From NCBI GenBank assembly GCA_037367405.1, contig JAZKJV010000602.1, positions 1 to 64,000 of the forward strand: 64,000 bases of DNA, read 5' to 3'. This DNA comes from Ottelia alismoides (lineage: Eukaryota > Streptophyta > Magnoliopsida > Alismatales > Hydrocharitaceae). The notes under the pieces are model-generated. The model saw only the letters and a program-made list of their open reading frames with translations. It made no database searches and was not told where the DNA came from. A program made the position numbers and the translations under genes. This document shows positions 9,501-19,405 of the stretch, in pieces. How positions within the stretch are numbered: position 1 is the first letter of the stretch; each line of letters starts with the position of its first letter.

Positions 9501-10374
9501 TTTCATGGGTCCATTCCCTAAGAGTCAGGGATTTGAGTACATTCTGTTGGCCGTAGATTATGTTAGTCGTTGGGTTGAGGCTATCCCCGCCCGAGCCGCA
9601 GATGCGAAGACAGTTTGCAGCTTTTTGAAGAAGCACATAATCATGCGGTTTGGGGTTCCACGAGTTCTGATTTCTGATGGGGGATCTCATTTCATCAACG
9701 ACCAGGTGAAGGCACTTGCTAGAGAGTTCAGTATAGACCATCGTGTTGCCACTCCATACCATTCACAGACAAATGGTCTAGCTGAAGTGTCGAATAGGGA
9801 GATCAAGAATATTTTGCAGAAAGCCGTCCGCCCTGACCGAAAGAATTGGTCACAGCTTTTGGACTCGGTCTTGTGGGCATATCGGACGTCTTTCAAGACT
9901 CCATTGGGTACATCTCCCTTTCGCCTCGTTTATGGCAAGCCATGCCATCTACCAGTTGAGCTGAGGCATAAGTCACTCTGGGCAGTTACAGACATATTGA
10001 TGGATCCAAATGGTATAGGAGACCAGAGGAGGGCAGAGTTAGCCGCCTTGGAAGAGCTTAGAGATGCAGCTTTCTCAAGCAGCCTACATTATAAGGAGAA
10101 AGTCAAAGAGTGGCATGATTCTCATATCAGCCACAAGCATTTTGAGATTGGACAGAAAGTATGGCTGTTTGATGCAAGGCTTAGATTATTTCCAGGGAAG
10201 CTACAGAGCAAATGGAAAGGACCCTACTTGGTCAGAAAGGTACACGATAACGGTAGTATTGATATATCCGAGTTATCTTCTGAGAGTACCTTCCGAGTGA
10301 ACGGCCAGCGGCTCAAACCATTTCTAGATCATGAGCCGCGGGACGTTATTATTGCTGCTATTCATTTTGCGTGA
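3520..10374 (+). CDS. Gag-pol polyprotein, Athila-like Ty3/gypsy
   Basis: One uninterrupted 2284-residue ORF encodes the whole replication machinery of an LTR retrotransposon, acting in cytoplasmic particles and then on nuclear DNA. In order: gag capsid-type region (about 195-380, with FPPNTLQ and the PLGRTNAARAL segment), Gln/Pro-rich linker, aspartic protease (LLDSGSS, Asp1011), reverse transcriptase (FMDDF, Asp1569-Asp1570), RNase H (MTDAS, Asp1716), HHCC zinc finger (His1924, His1931 or His1932, Cys1962, Cys1965) and integrase with Asp1994, Asp2053, Glu2089 in DD35E spacing. All catalytic residues I could check are present. The start follows the leader and the MMGRRSLRQ N-terminus is shared with B and C. 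Long linkers flanking the protease carry GGTDAT/SGTEAA repeats. Gag and pol share one frame with no stop between them. Lineage assignment rests on RT similarity and the tRNA-Asp PBS. Confidence 0.95.
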   Translation: MMGRRSLRQPLAAPLSGAATSSSRLARESQDQFSGPEYDPTLFPLDPLSFPTERHEPEERLIDLTEPELGSSDFADIPMAGAGSSDDRQPEHFVLDQGAINSTLIASLETVQQQLRDQGAFMIEMRREMERLRRERDEPSEPEDIPDADAEAAAAAAAAAAAAAAGGGPPRTMRELHNPGSTLMHHWVVVPAIVGDFKFPPNTLQMLPHFHGLATEEPHLHLQEFLMICSTVHDRHVDQDTIRMMAFPFSLADRAAAWLKHLGKFVYTWDQLRTEYLNKYYPLGRTNAARALINNFSMLPNEQFHEAWERFRELLDRCPHHDISKPNLVQSFFSGMTPELQGLVNASCGGSYFAKDHNQVWAIYEEMAENYMVMSQTRLYTQRSQQPPGPVQYQRIARVDAGPSSSSTVAAAQAESATADMGIISEKLDRMEIIEKKQCQGITQMEQMAQTLSDMKTQLLCLQEAQTAPQPRLLSRGDSGGSRSSSQRSSSLQQPRQVHLVQAEPYQQQQPSYQSPPSPDLQMVVYQPDQPLAALPPDPFDAEPLMDVNGIWYDRPQSGIRRDHPGFRWGNGGNQSQQQPAGQGGQYSQQRDHQQPPAYQPHQPSSFVPRPYQQQGQNWRREQQAHQQQHPSSYPSQPQQQQVQQPHYQRGNPSSSHESPAMDDLARLFTEQQATFRREMDEFRQEMRDLMRGKAAIPAQIEPNPNSLKRKSEQVVHTEFATPSDPFDDTSSDLFDADFVTLRSGRRPAGGASSERPHEDPSRAPDEEEESGTEAAHHDDGGTDATRDADPTGGTEAAISPHRGGGTDATSRAEPASGTEAARRLVVEPARGGTDATNIFSDRNVVFPRMNVSQNFNLNKGKGLVSSDPTVVNDVCEDPVIEPSRPIPSPSSEKDPVIPFPRALELGKGKKKEKDPKKREQEEFSQGMIDRFHIQLTLNEALQHIPLLQRSLRDKTTVRRTKRNKTAEIHVLTKATCYAIQNHLPTKRPDLGAPYVRCQISEQRFNRTLLDSGSSINLLPAALLDHLELGTLVQSRTYLQFADRSVKRPKGLLRDVVVTIQGLQFPVDFVVLDMETPDSLTDSPIILGRPFLATAKAVTDHDSGKVFFRVQGESVQIETVKDHRARARSRSHGSTDSEHLSDTEPDIHQDCDFVITDDEAAWADPAAQTILSYSDTADTDMIAEDSLESTALVQDTIESAESDLDRDTISSDGGTEATLLYGGADATLFSGGTDATESDIDPSDSESDWADCDDQMPDLDPPEPIDEEEVEAEQIRDNAEDPPSPDPVCESSLSFSQANLAELSAYTHLLQKPDLPAPSCPELKPLPTSLKYRFLAGESEMYPVIISADLTGEQESRLMEVLEKNCKAIGWSVADLHGISPSLCSHHIYLEEGAKPSREFQRRLNPNLREVVMKEISKWWSADFIYPISDSKWVSPLHVVPKKTSITTVISESGEEIATRVPTSWRVCVDYRRLNQATKKDHFPLPFIDQIIERLEGKSHYCFLDGYSGYNQVAIAPEDQEKTTFTCPFGTYAFRRMPFGLCNAPATFQRCMLSIFSDMVGECLEVFMDDFSVYGDGFDSCLDCLDRVLQRCIATRLVLSWEKSHFMVTQGTVLGHIISNRGMEVDPAKVDVIRKLTPSSNLKQLRSFLGHVGFYRRFIHDFSKIARPLTDLLTKDTEFLVDDKCLSSFETLQQCVIEAPVLQPPDWSLPFEIMTDASDFAVGAVLGQRRDGVPFAIHYASRTLDSAQRNYTVTEKEMLAVVFALDKFRSYIIGSRVTLYTDHTAIRYLMSKKDAKARLTRWILLLQEFDIEIKDKPGVKNVVADHLSRLEHPEDSEQIDPICDTFPDEAILAIASLPWYADIVNFLVAGKVPQDWPKQRIETFLAKAKSYHWEDPILYHEGGDSIWRRCIPQEEHHSVLTYCHKLEAGGHHSGRRTAQKVLQSGLWWPTLFKDSDEFVKRCTDCQRMGTCGQRDMMPMQPIHFCEVFDAWGIDFMGPFPKSQGFEYILLAVDYVSRWVEAIPARAADAKTVCSFLKKHIIMRFGVPRVLISDGGSHFINDQVKALAREFSIDHRVATPYHSQTNGLAEVSNREIKNILQKAVRPDRKNWSQLLDSVLWAYRTSFKTPLGTSPFRLVYGKPCHLPVELRHKSLWAVTDILMDPNGIGDQRRAELAALEELRDAAFSSSLHYKEKVKEWHDSHISHKHFEIGQKVWLFDARLRLFPGKLQSKWKGPYLVRKVHDNGSIDISELSSESTFRVNGQRLKPFLDHEPRDVIIAAIHFA
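5831..6030 (+). repeat. Six 16-18-nt inverted repeats in the gag-PR linker
   Basis: Units at 5831-5846, 5860-5877, 5896-5913, 5932-5949, 5969-5984 and 6013-6030 encode GGTDAT or (G/S)GTEAA. Each is an inverted repeat. Arms are GGTGG/CCACC in units 2, 4 and 6 and GCGG/CCGC (unit 3 GGCGG/CCGCC) in units 1, 3 and 5. The wobble base of codon 1 always matches the first base of codon 6. Confidence 0.8.
7156..7227 (+). repeat. Three more copies of the same inverted repeat after the protease
   Basis: Units at 7156-7173, 7183-7200 and 7210-7227 repeat GGTGGTACTGAKGCCACC with one T-to-C change in the second (GCT for ACT codon context). They lie about 1.1 kb after the first array, on the other side of the protease. 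All three are of the GGTGG/CCACC type. Confidence 0.8.
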
Positions 10375-10505
10375 GATGTGGTCTTTTGACTCACATCTTT
10401 TACATCTCACGCCTGATTTTCACTGTTCCTACACCTGTATAGATCCAGTTGTCCATATCATTCTATTCTTTAGTCCCACATCCTGTCTTTCATCTTATGA
10501 TTATG

Positions 10506-10908
10506 CTATACTTAGGGTGTACTTTACCCTAAGTATAGGGGGGATGTCGGACCTGTGAGTATTCTTTTCATTCTTTCTGCTCTTGTTTTTGCTGCCTATA
10601 CTCAGGGATATTTTACCCTAAGTATAGGGGGGGCAGATTCTGTATATTCTTCACTCGGCTTTCCCTTCATGTACAGCTTTCTATACTTAGGATTAGTTAA
10701 TCCTAAGTATAGGGGGAGACCACCGAGTTCCTCTCATTCTATTCATTTATTCGTTCCTGTACTTAGCCATTCCTTTTCACTTCCCTTTTACTAAGCACGA
10801 GTTATGTCTTCTTCATCGCTCTTGATCACTCTGAGGACATCGTTCGAGCTAAGTATAGGGGGGGTGTGTATATATTTCATATATACTTTAGCCATAACTC
10901 GTACTTTG
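10506..10908 (+). repeat. Hairpins ending in G-runs
   Basis: Three clear hairpins share the stem CTATACTTAGG/CCTAAGTATAG: 10506-10538, 10596-10628 and 10681-10712. Each is followed directly by five to seven G. A fourth G-run unit (CTAAGTATAGGGGGGG at about 10850-10865) pairs more weakly with TATACTTTAG near 10900. Loops and inner stems differ, for example GGGT/ACCC against GGATTA/TAATCC. The mirrored set in B lies at about 13264-13635. Confidence 0.75.
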
Positions 10909-11418
10909 TGTGAGTGTGTTAATAAATAAAATGGCTAAAAATCACAAAAATTAAAAATTTTTCATGAACATAAACCTCTTTTATTCTTGCACATACATAG
11001 CTAGTGTATAAAGTATTTTTGTAAAAATGATTTCAAAAATCTTTTGTGTAAAGCTTGTGTAAATATTTTGTATCAAAATTATGTATATAGTACAAAATTT
11101 TTTCAAAATGTTTTGAAAATCAAAAGTTTGCAAAAATCTTGTGTAAATGTGTGTAAATATCATTTTGCAAAACTTGCACCTCATGCATCATTCATGATTT
11201 CAAAACATTTTTTTTAAAAAATTTTGCATGATTGTAAAATATTTGTAAATAGCATCTTGTGTACATATATGTATATAGTTTTTCCTGGATGAGAGTTGAC
11301 ATTTAAACTAAGCCTGGAATTAAATTGAGAAATGGAGCTTGAATAAGATCTTAATCCACTTAACTTCAAGAGGAACCTTATAGGACTTAGGGTTAAGGCT
11401 TTTCAGGTCCATAAGGAC

Positions 11419-11658
11419 TTAATTCTTTGAGTCCACTAGGCTATGAGCATATGTCATCTTGATGAGCCTAAGTAGAGCACTTAACAACACACGCATGACT
11501 CTCAGAGACAATGGCTTCACTTGCACCTGCACTTTACACATGGCTCTCCATGGATGAGGTGGTGAGGAGGCAGTTTCCTTTGGCTTGGGGTAGCATATGA
11601 GGGTAGTACTTCTAGGCGGAACCTCTCTTCTTCTTATAGTGAAGGAAGTGCACCTCAA
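11419..11658 (-). CDS. Antisense ORF in the 3' region of A, unknown
   Basis: A 79-residue ORF lies antisense to element A. It is basic and begins MRCTSFT, with RRREVPPRS and ICYPKPKE segments. B has the same ORF (12474-12713) with only a few substitutions. A further open stretch (EPVDYPSFEALLQPT) lies upstream in the same frame in both copies, separated by one TAG. I recognise no domain. Antisense ORFs in 3' regions are known in some Tat-lineage elements such as Grande. It may equally be open by chance. Confidence 0.3.
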   Translation of the reverse strand: MRCTSFTIRRREVPPRSTTLICYPKPKETASSPPHPWRAMCKVQVQVKPLSLRVMRVLLSALLRLIKMTYAHSLVDSKN

Positions 11659-11847
11659 CTTGGTCTAGTGGTGTTGAAAGCTAAAGACAGAAGCTGTGGG
11701 TTGCAATAAAGCTTCAAAAGAGGGATAGTCTACTGGCTCAAGGGGAAATTTCTTATATGCTGCACCATGTAGATATGTTGTACAGAAGTCCTTGAAAAAA
11801 AAAATTGCAAAAATGCAAAAAGAACTCCAAAAAAGTGGTGGGTCGGA

Positions 11848-12282
11848 TTGAAAATTTAATAACCCCACCGGAGTGAAAAGCAAAAGCTTATGGTATCATG
11901 TTACATCTCATGAAGCTTGCAGCGGGAGACTTAGCTACACTGGCTAAGCTTCCAAAAACTCTATACTTCTACCCCCTCTTCTTGAGCCGGTTGCACTTGA
12001 ACTTAGAAGGGAATACCCCGCTTCTCGAGGAAAGAGTTGCTAGACTGAGGCATTAGAGTTACCGGGTTGAGGGAGGTTGTTTCTTTGTTACTTCTGAGGT
12101 GGGGAGCCACTTATCACTTACACTGCATGGAAAGATTCATGGTCATTAGAGTTTGTGTATGTAGACTTGTTCTGATCTGGTTTATTGAGGAGTCTTGTCC
12201 ATAGACCGGTGGAACTTAGAGGTTGTTGAGTTTTAGGCTTAAGTCCAAATAAGGTTCCGACACATTAATAATCCAAAGATCT
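11848..12282. other. Non-palindromic spacer between A and B
   Basis: About 435 bp at the centre of the inverted arrangement matches neither arm in reverse. There is no ORF of note, no LTR terminus and no PBS. It may be 3'-region sequence present in only one of the two elements. Confidence 0.5.
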
Positions 12283-13764
12283 GATCACCCACCACTTTTT
12301 TTGGAGTTCTTTTTGCATTTTGCATTTTTTTTCAAGTGCCTCTGTACAACATATCTACATGGTGCAGCATATATACAAGAAATTTTCCTCTTGAGCCAGT
12401 AGACTATCCCTCTTTTGAAGCTTTATTGCAACCCACGGCTTCTGTCTTTAGCCTTCATCACCACTAGACCAAGTTGAGACGCACTTCCTTCACTAGAAGA
12501 AGAAGAGAGGTTCCGCCTAGAAGTACTACCCTCATATGCTACCCCAAGCCAAAGGAAACTGCCTCCTCACCACCTCATCCGTGGAGAGCCATGTGTAAAG
12601 TGCTGGTGCAAGTCAAGCCAATGTCTCTAAGAGTCATGCGTGTGTTGTTAAGTGCTCTACATAGGCTCATCAAGATGACATATGCTCATAGCCTAGTGGA
12701 CTCAAAGAATTAAGTCCTTATGGTCCTGAAAAGCCTTAACGCTAAGCCCTATAAGGTTCCTCTTAGAGTTAGGTGGATTAAGATCTAATTCAAGCTCCAT
12801 TTCTCAATTTAATTCCATGCTTAGTTTAAATGTCAACTCTCATCCAGGAAAAACTATATACATATATATATACAAAGATGCTATTTACAAATATTTACAA
12901 TCGTGCAAAATTTTTGAAAAATGTTTTGAAATCATGAATGGATGGATGCATGAAGTGCAAGTTTTGCAAAAGTATTTACAAACATTTACAAAAGATTTTT
13001 TCAAACTTTTGATTTTCAAAACATTTTGGAAAAATTTTGTACTATATACATAGTTTTGATAAGAAAATATTTACACAAACTTTACACAAAAGATTTTTGA
13101 AAACATTTTTACAAGAATAATTTTGTACACTAGCTATGTATGTGCAATAAAAGAATGATTATGTACAGGAAAAATTTTTATTTTTTGTGATTTTTAAGGT
13201 TTTTAGCCAATTTATTTATTAACACGCTCACACAAAGTACGAGTTATGGCTAAAGTATATACGAAATATATACACACCCCCTATACTTAGCTCGAACGAT
13301 GTCCTCAGAGTGATCAAGAGCGATGAAGAAGACATAACTCGTGCTTAGTAAAAGGGAAGTGAAAAGGAATGGCTAAGTACAGAAATGAATAAATGAATAG
13401 AATGAGAGGAACTCGGTGGTTTCCCCCTATACTTAGGATTAACTAATCCTAAGTATAGCAAGCTGTACATGAAGGGAAATTCGAGCGAAGAAGATACAGA
13501 GTCTGCCCCCCCTATACTTAGGGTAAAATATCCCTAAGTATAGGCAGAAAAACAGGAGCAGAAAGAATGAAAAGAATACCCGCAGGTCCTGCATCTCCCC
13601 TATACTTAGGGTAAAGTACACCCTAAGTATAGCATAATCATAAGATGAGAAAAGGGATGTGGGACTAAAGAATAGAATGATATGGACAACTGGATCTATA
13701 CAAGTCAGAAGAACAGTGATAATCAGGCGTGAGATGCAATAGATGTGAGTCAAGAGACCACATC
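12283..13764 (-). other. 3' noncoding region of element B
   Basis: This is an inverted copy of 10375-11847, similar along its whole length with small indels. Its hairpin/C-run units (G-runs on the element's own strand) are at about 13270, 13424-13458, 13506-13544 and 13597-13632. It ends at the stop of the B pol pseudogene. Confidence 0.75.
12474..12713 (+). CDS. Antisense ORF in the 3' region of B, unknown
   Basis: This 79-residue ORF (starts MRRTSFT) is the counterpart of the minus-strand ORF at 11419-11658 and is antisense to element B. Length and ends are identical, with few replacements. In both copies a single TAG separates it from an upstream open stretch in frame. No family is recognised. 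Confidence 0.3.
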   Translation: MRRTSFTRRRREVPPRSTTLICYPKPKETASSPPHPWRAMCKVLVQVKPMSLRVMRVLLSALHRLIKMTYAHSLVDSKN

Positions 13765-15750
13765 TCACGCAAAATGAATAGGGGCAACATCAACGACCCG
13801 CGGCTCATGATCTAGAAATGGCTTGAGTCGCTGGCCGTTCACTCGAAAGGTACTCTCAGAAGACAACTCGGATATATCAATGCTACCGTTGTCATGTACC
13901 TTTCTGACCAAGTAGGGACCCTTCCATTTGCTCTGTAGCTTCCCTGGAAATAATCGAAGCCTCGCATCAAACAGCCATACTCTCTGTCCAATCTCAAAAT
14001 GCTTGTGGCTGATATGAGAATCATGCCACTCCTTCACTCTCTCCTTATATTGTAGGCTGTTTGAGAAAGTTGTATCTCTAAGCTCCTCCAGGGCAGCTAA
14101 CTCTGCCCTCCTCTGGTCTCCTACACCATCTGGATCCATAAGAATATCTGTAACTGCCCAAAGTGACTTTTGCCTCAGCACAACAGGTAAATGGCACGGC
14201 TTGCCATAAACTAGGCGAAAGGGAGATGTGCCCAATGGTGTCTTGAAAGAAGTCCTATATGCCCACAAGACCGAGTCCAAAAGCTGTGATCAATCCTTTC
14301 GGTCAGGGCGGACGACTTTCTGCAATATAGTCTTGATCTCCCTATTCGACACCTCAGCTAGACCATTCGTCTGTGGATGGTAAGGTGTAGCAACACGATG
14401 GTCTATATCGAACTCGCTAGCAAGCGCCTTCACCTGGTCGTTGATGAAATGAGACCCCCCATCAGAAATCAGAACTCGTGGAACCCCGAACCGCGTGATG
14501 ATGTGCTTCCTCAAAAATCTGCAAACTGTCCTCGCATCAATGGCTCGGGCGGGGATGGCCTCAATCCAACGACTAACATAATCAACGGCCAACAGAATGT
14601 ACTCAAATCCCTGACTCTTAGGGAATGGACCCATGAAATCGATGCCACATGCGTCAAAAACCTCACAGAAATGAATGGGCTGCATCGGCATCATATCACG
14701 CCGTCCACAAGTGCCCATCCTCTGACAGTCAGTACACCTCTTCACGAACTCATCAGAGTCCTTGAAGAGGGTAGGCCACCACAAGCCGGATTGGAGCACT
14801 TTCTATGCCGTTCTCCTCCCAGAATGATGTCCTCCTGCCTCAAGCTTGTGGCAGTAAGTGAGGACGCTATGGTGTTCCTCCTGAGGAATGCACCGACGCC
14901 AGACGCTATCCCCTCCTTCGTGGTAAAGGATGGGATCCTCCCAGTGGTAGGACTTGGCCTTCGCAAGGAAGGTCTCAAGCCTCTGCCTGGGCCAATCTTG
15001 TGGGACTTTCCCAGCAACGAGAAAGTTCACAATATTGGCATACCACGGGAGTGAGGCGATAGCAAGGATCGCCTCATCTGGGAAGGTATCTCGAATGGGA
15101 TCAATCTGCTAAGACTCATCAGGCTGCTCTAAACGGGAGAGATGATCCGCCACCACATTCTTGACTCCAGGCTTATCCTTAATCTCAATGTCGAACTCCT
15201 GGAGTAGAAGGATCCATCTAGTGAGTATGGCCTTGGCATCCTTCTTTGCCATGAGGTACCTGATGGCGGTGTGATCTGTGTACAAAGTCACTCTAGATCC
15301 AATGATATAAGATCGAAACTTATCTAGGGCGAACACTACGGCTAGCATCTCCTTCTCTGTGATCGTGTAATTCCGCTGGGCGGAATCCAACGTGCGGATA
15401 GTGTAGTGGATAGCAAATGGAACTCCATCCCTTCTCTGTCCCAGCACTGCCCCTACGACAAAATCGGAGGCATCCGTCATGATCTCGAATGGGAGAGACC
15501 AATCAGGCGGCTGGAGAACAGGAGCCTCAATCACACACTGCTGGAGAGTCGCAAAGGACGAAAGACACTTGTCATCGACAAGGAACTCGGTGTCTTTCGT
15601 CAAGAGGTCAGTCAACGGCCGGGCAATCCTGCTGAAATCCTGAATAAATCTCCTATAAAATCCAACGTGCCCCAGGAATGACCGTAGCTGCCTCAAATTG
15701 GACGGTGGTGCAAGCTTTCTAATGACATCAACCTTGGCCGGATCAACCTC

Positions 15751-18700
15751 TGACGACCGCCCGAATGACAGAGGTAAAGGTAGGAAATGATATAGGTCGT
15801 TGCGACCTCAATCACTCGGGCTGAGTCAATCAAGAAAAATTCAACCACTCACAGAGATAAAATCAAGCAAGCACAAAATAGAGCGGTCTAGCTATAGGAT
15901 TAACCTGGTATAGCTCCCAGGGTCGAACACAAGGAGCACAGATTGGCTAAATAGCCTACGATGTAGTCAGAAATCCGAGGGAATATTTTTTAGTGGTTTT
16001 TATTTGTTTTTATATTTTTTTTAGATTTTTTAAATGATGAGAAAATGAAAGAAGGTAAATACAAGGGAACTTCAACAATTTATTACACACACCAAAAAAT
16101 GATGCAAAAATTCCAGAAAATTGATTTTTAGGTTTTTTAAGTTTTTTACTGTTTTTGGTGAATTTTTGGAATTTTTCTAATGGGTAAATTATTTATTAAA
16201 AATCAAACAATGCGAAAAACAAAGGGGACTGTCCAGCAAGGCTTAAGACCCAAAAATAAAATACTCTTGGATCTCAAAAAGCCCTAAAGGTAATTTTCCT
16301 ATAATCTAGAAAGAATAAGGAAAATTTAGGCACCCTAATTATTGTTTTTGGATTTTTAATTTATTTATTATAATTTTTATGAGTTTTTAGGGGTTTTTCA
16401 ATTTTTAGGGTTTTTAAGTGATGAAAAGTAGCCAAAATTGGCTAGAAAATCAAACAACAAGTAAACTACAGTATCTAATTTTTTTAGAATTTTTGGTGGA
16501 GTTTTTATAATTTTTTGGTATTTTTAAAGTCAAACAGTGGCAAAAATAGGGGTTTTTGAATTTTTAAAAATAATAAATGAAATCAAAAATGTCCTCCAAA
16601 ATCATAGAAATTCCTACACCATGGCAGGAGCCATGTGTCAAAATCTCATTGGATTTGGAGGTCGTTTGATATTTTATTCAAAAATAAAGGTGGGGCACTG
16701 TGCACAGGGACCTAAGTGCAAATACCCAAAGACCTGGGGGCTCTGGTGCAAAATACCCAGCAAGTCACGCGCGTGGCGCGTGGCTGGGGCACACAGGGAC
16801 CAAATTGCAAGAAAAACCAAATCTTAGGGCCTTTTGATAACTCGTATCAAAAGCCCAGGGATATGGTTGCAAAAAGCCCAACAAATAACGCACATGCGCA
16901 TAAACAATGCTCACAGGGGTATAATTGCAATTACTTGAAAGTATTCATGCATTCATTAACACTCCAGATCTACAGGGCAATATATGTAAAAAGCCCAAGC
17001 ATACACGTGACGAAGCACGTGGTCACATACAAACAGGGGCATACATGCGATTAAAATAAAGCACGAGGTCCATACTGCAAATAACCCTACGTGAAAAAGT
17101 TTCTAAAAATGTTTACAGGACTAAACAGGAAATGAAAAACTAAGAGGGGGTCCTACGATATTTACCCCTTTATTCGCCGACGGTCGGATGTGCGCCACGT
17201 GGTGATCGAACGGTCTGGATGTGCGGGCGCTACTCCTCTCTTCTCCTCTTCGGCTCGAGCGACGGTCCGAGGGAGGCCACGTGGAAGATCAAGCGGTGCT
17301 GGGCTCGGGTGCCTCTCTCCTCGGCTGCAACGGTCCAGATGAGATCCTCAGATGGATCGACGGCTACTGCTCCTCTATAGATCGACGGCTGGGATTAGAA
17401 CTGGAGCGGAGGCCTCATCGGACGGCTCTGGAGGATGGTGAAAGAACTGATGGCCGGCGAACTTCGCCGGCCTCGTGCGTGGACTCCGGTCCTCCTCAGC
17501 TGCTGCTACTGATCGGAACACGTTCCTGGAGACTTCCCGCAGCTGATGGTGTTGGCCGATGCCCCAGCCAAGCCCTGGAGGGGCTCCGGCGAGGCCTAGC
17601 GGCGCGAAGCTCCGGCCTGAACTGTGAAGGAGGCTCAGACACCCCCTTTGGACCTGCAAAGTAGTCAAGAAGCTTCGCGGGTCGAGGGCAAAATGCCTCG
17701 ACCCAAGAACGCGGGGTGAAGATGGTCTGTGCTGTGGGGCGAACGAGCTCCGGCGAGGCGGAGACGGTGGAGCTCGACTCCCAGATCCTGTGCGATCTGG
17801 GTTGAGTGAAAGTGCGTAGAAGGTGCGTGAGGGAATGGTGAAGATGATGGTCGGTTCGGATGGTCGAGATATCACGCGAAATGGCCGGAATCAGGGAAAT
17901 GCGATGATGGGTCGATTTGGGCGAAATCGGAAATTGGAAGAAATTAGAAGGAGCTAAGGTTACCTGGTGGCTGCAGTAGACTATGCTGGAGCTGATCTTG
18001 CTCCTGGTCGTAGCCTCGAAGGGCGTCAAGGCCTGAGGCTCGATGCTCGACGCCGGTGGCGGAGCAGCGGCGGCGAAGATCGCCGGATCAATGGAATCGC
18101 CTCCTCGCCTCACTGCAACAATGGCGGACGCTTGCTGTCACTCTCGCGGTGCCTATGGAGGTCACTGGGAAGAAGGAGATGGTCCAAAGATGGGGCGCGG
18201 AGGCGGCGGAGGTCTGGATATAAATGGTGACAGGGGCGTTTAGGGTTGAGGGACGACGGCTAAGGAAGGTGTTGATTTCATGGCGAAGGATCCGGCGAGG
18301 GAGAGGGATGAACGGCGAAGAATCCGGGCATGGGATATGCATGGGAGACAGCCTGGAGACGCGTGGGAAAATCGGAGAAGGCGGGGCGGCGCGCGTCTTC
18401 CAGAAAAGGAAGGAGTCCGCGGGGGAGTTGACCGGGGTCAACAATCCCCCGTGGACCAATCAGGAGCGGCCACGTGGATGCAATTTTTGTTTATTTATTT
18501 TAAGGCAGAAATAGGCCGAATTAAAGAAAACTCAAAACATGAAATATTTTTCTTTTATTTTTTTCTATTTTTTGGTGATTTTTAATTAATTTTTGGAAAT
18601 AAAAATAGGGTAGCTATATATATAGGTATATGTACACTACATGGATTTTTATTTTTGATTTTTTTATTTGTTATTTTTATGTATTTTTATGCTCATTTTG

Positions 18701-19405
18701 TATTTTATTTATTTACACCATAAAATATGGAATAAAATGGTATTTTTATTTTATTTTAATTATTTATATACAAGGGTGAAATAAATAGTTGTATACATTT
18801 ATATACATGGTATTTATACAATGTATTTTGGTATTTTTCATTTTGTAATTTTTATTTGATTTTTGTTTTGTTTCTTGTTATTTATTTTATTTACAAAATG
18901 TAACATAGACTATTTACAAAAAGTTTTGAAAATAATTTTATTTATTTATAGGGTTAAATAAATACAGGATAATGGTCTATACACATGGTGAAGGAAGGGT
19001 ATTTTTGATCTTTTTGCTTTTCATCTTTTTATTTTGTTTTTAATAGTTTCTAAATATACACACAATATGGACAAACATATTTTTGGGTGAGGAAAATATA
19101 ATTTAATGTATTTACAGAAGTATATACACATGTGAGCCCTATCTCCCTCTACTTTGGCTTTTATGCGGTCAGGCCCATGCTGAGCCCTCCCTTGGGTTAG
19201 GTTGCTCAATATTTATTCTAAATATTTCCCTCTTTTTCTTTTTGCTCTTTATTCTTTTATTTTGTGCACAAAAACATGCTAATTATAGGTTTTTACACAA
19301 TGCATGCTTTTGGTAATTATTTGTATTTACACATATCTACATGTATTTGCAAAGGTTTTTGTAGCTAAAATATAAGAATAAAGAGTGATGAATGGGTATT
19401 CATCA
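15751..19405 (-). mobile_element. Solo LTR 1 inserted in B pol
   Basis: A 3655-bp LTR with no internal region. On the plus strand it starts TGACGACC and ends ATTCATCA, and it is flanked by the 5-bp duplication ACCTC (15746-15750 and 19406-19410). Joining the flanks restores the RT reading seen in A near 8395. It shares the conserved 13-nt repeat (15795-15807), a CACGTG pair (17004-17021), a candidate intron (17654-17963) and the GC-rich leader with the A LTR, its closest relative here. Short ORFs inside (17221-17664, 17375-17875, 17496-18113) are GC-rich LTR sequence, not genes. Confidence 0.93.

Larger units (their letters stand above)
10375..11847 (+). other. 3' noncoding region of element A
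   Basis: This is the region between the pol stop and the inverted junction with B, and it matches 12283-13764 in reverse. It starts with hairpins ending in G-runs, continues AT-rich with repeated TTTTGTAAA-type words (about 10920-11280), then has a more complex stretch with an antisense ORF. No sense-strand env-like ORF and no 3' LTR are seen. Confidence 0.75.

Noticed and set aside
9085..9762. 225-residue minus-strand ORF, with a plus-strand twin of equal length at 14377-15054
   Set aside because: Both are exact antisense shadows of the zinc-finger/integrase region of the two inverted pol copies. The paired occurrence follows from the pol homology, and no domain is visible.
17221..18585. 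Several overlapping ORFs of 87-205 codons in GC-rich sequence
   Set aside because: They lie wholly inside solo LTR 1 in several frames and are not kept in the other LTRs.
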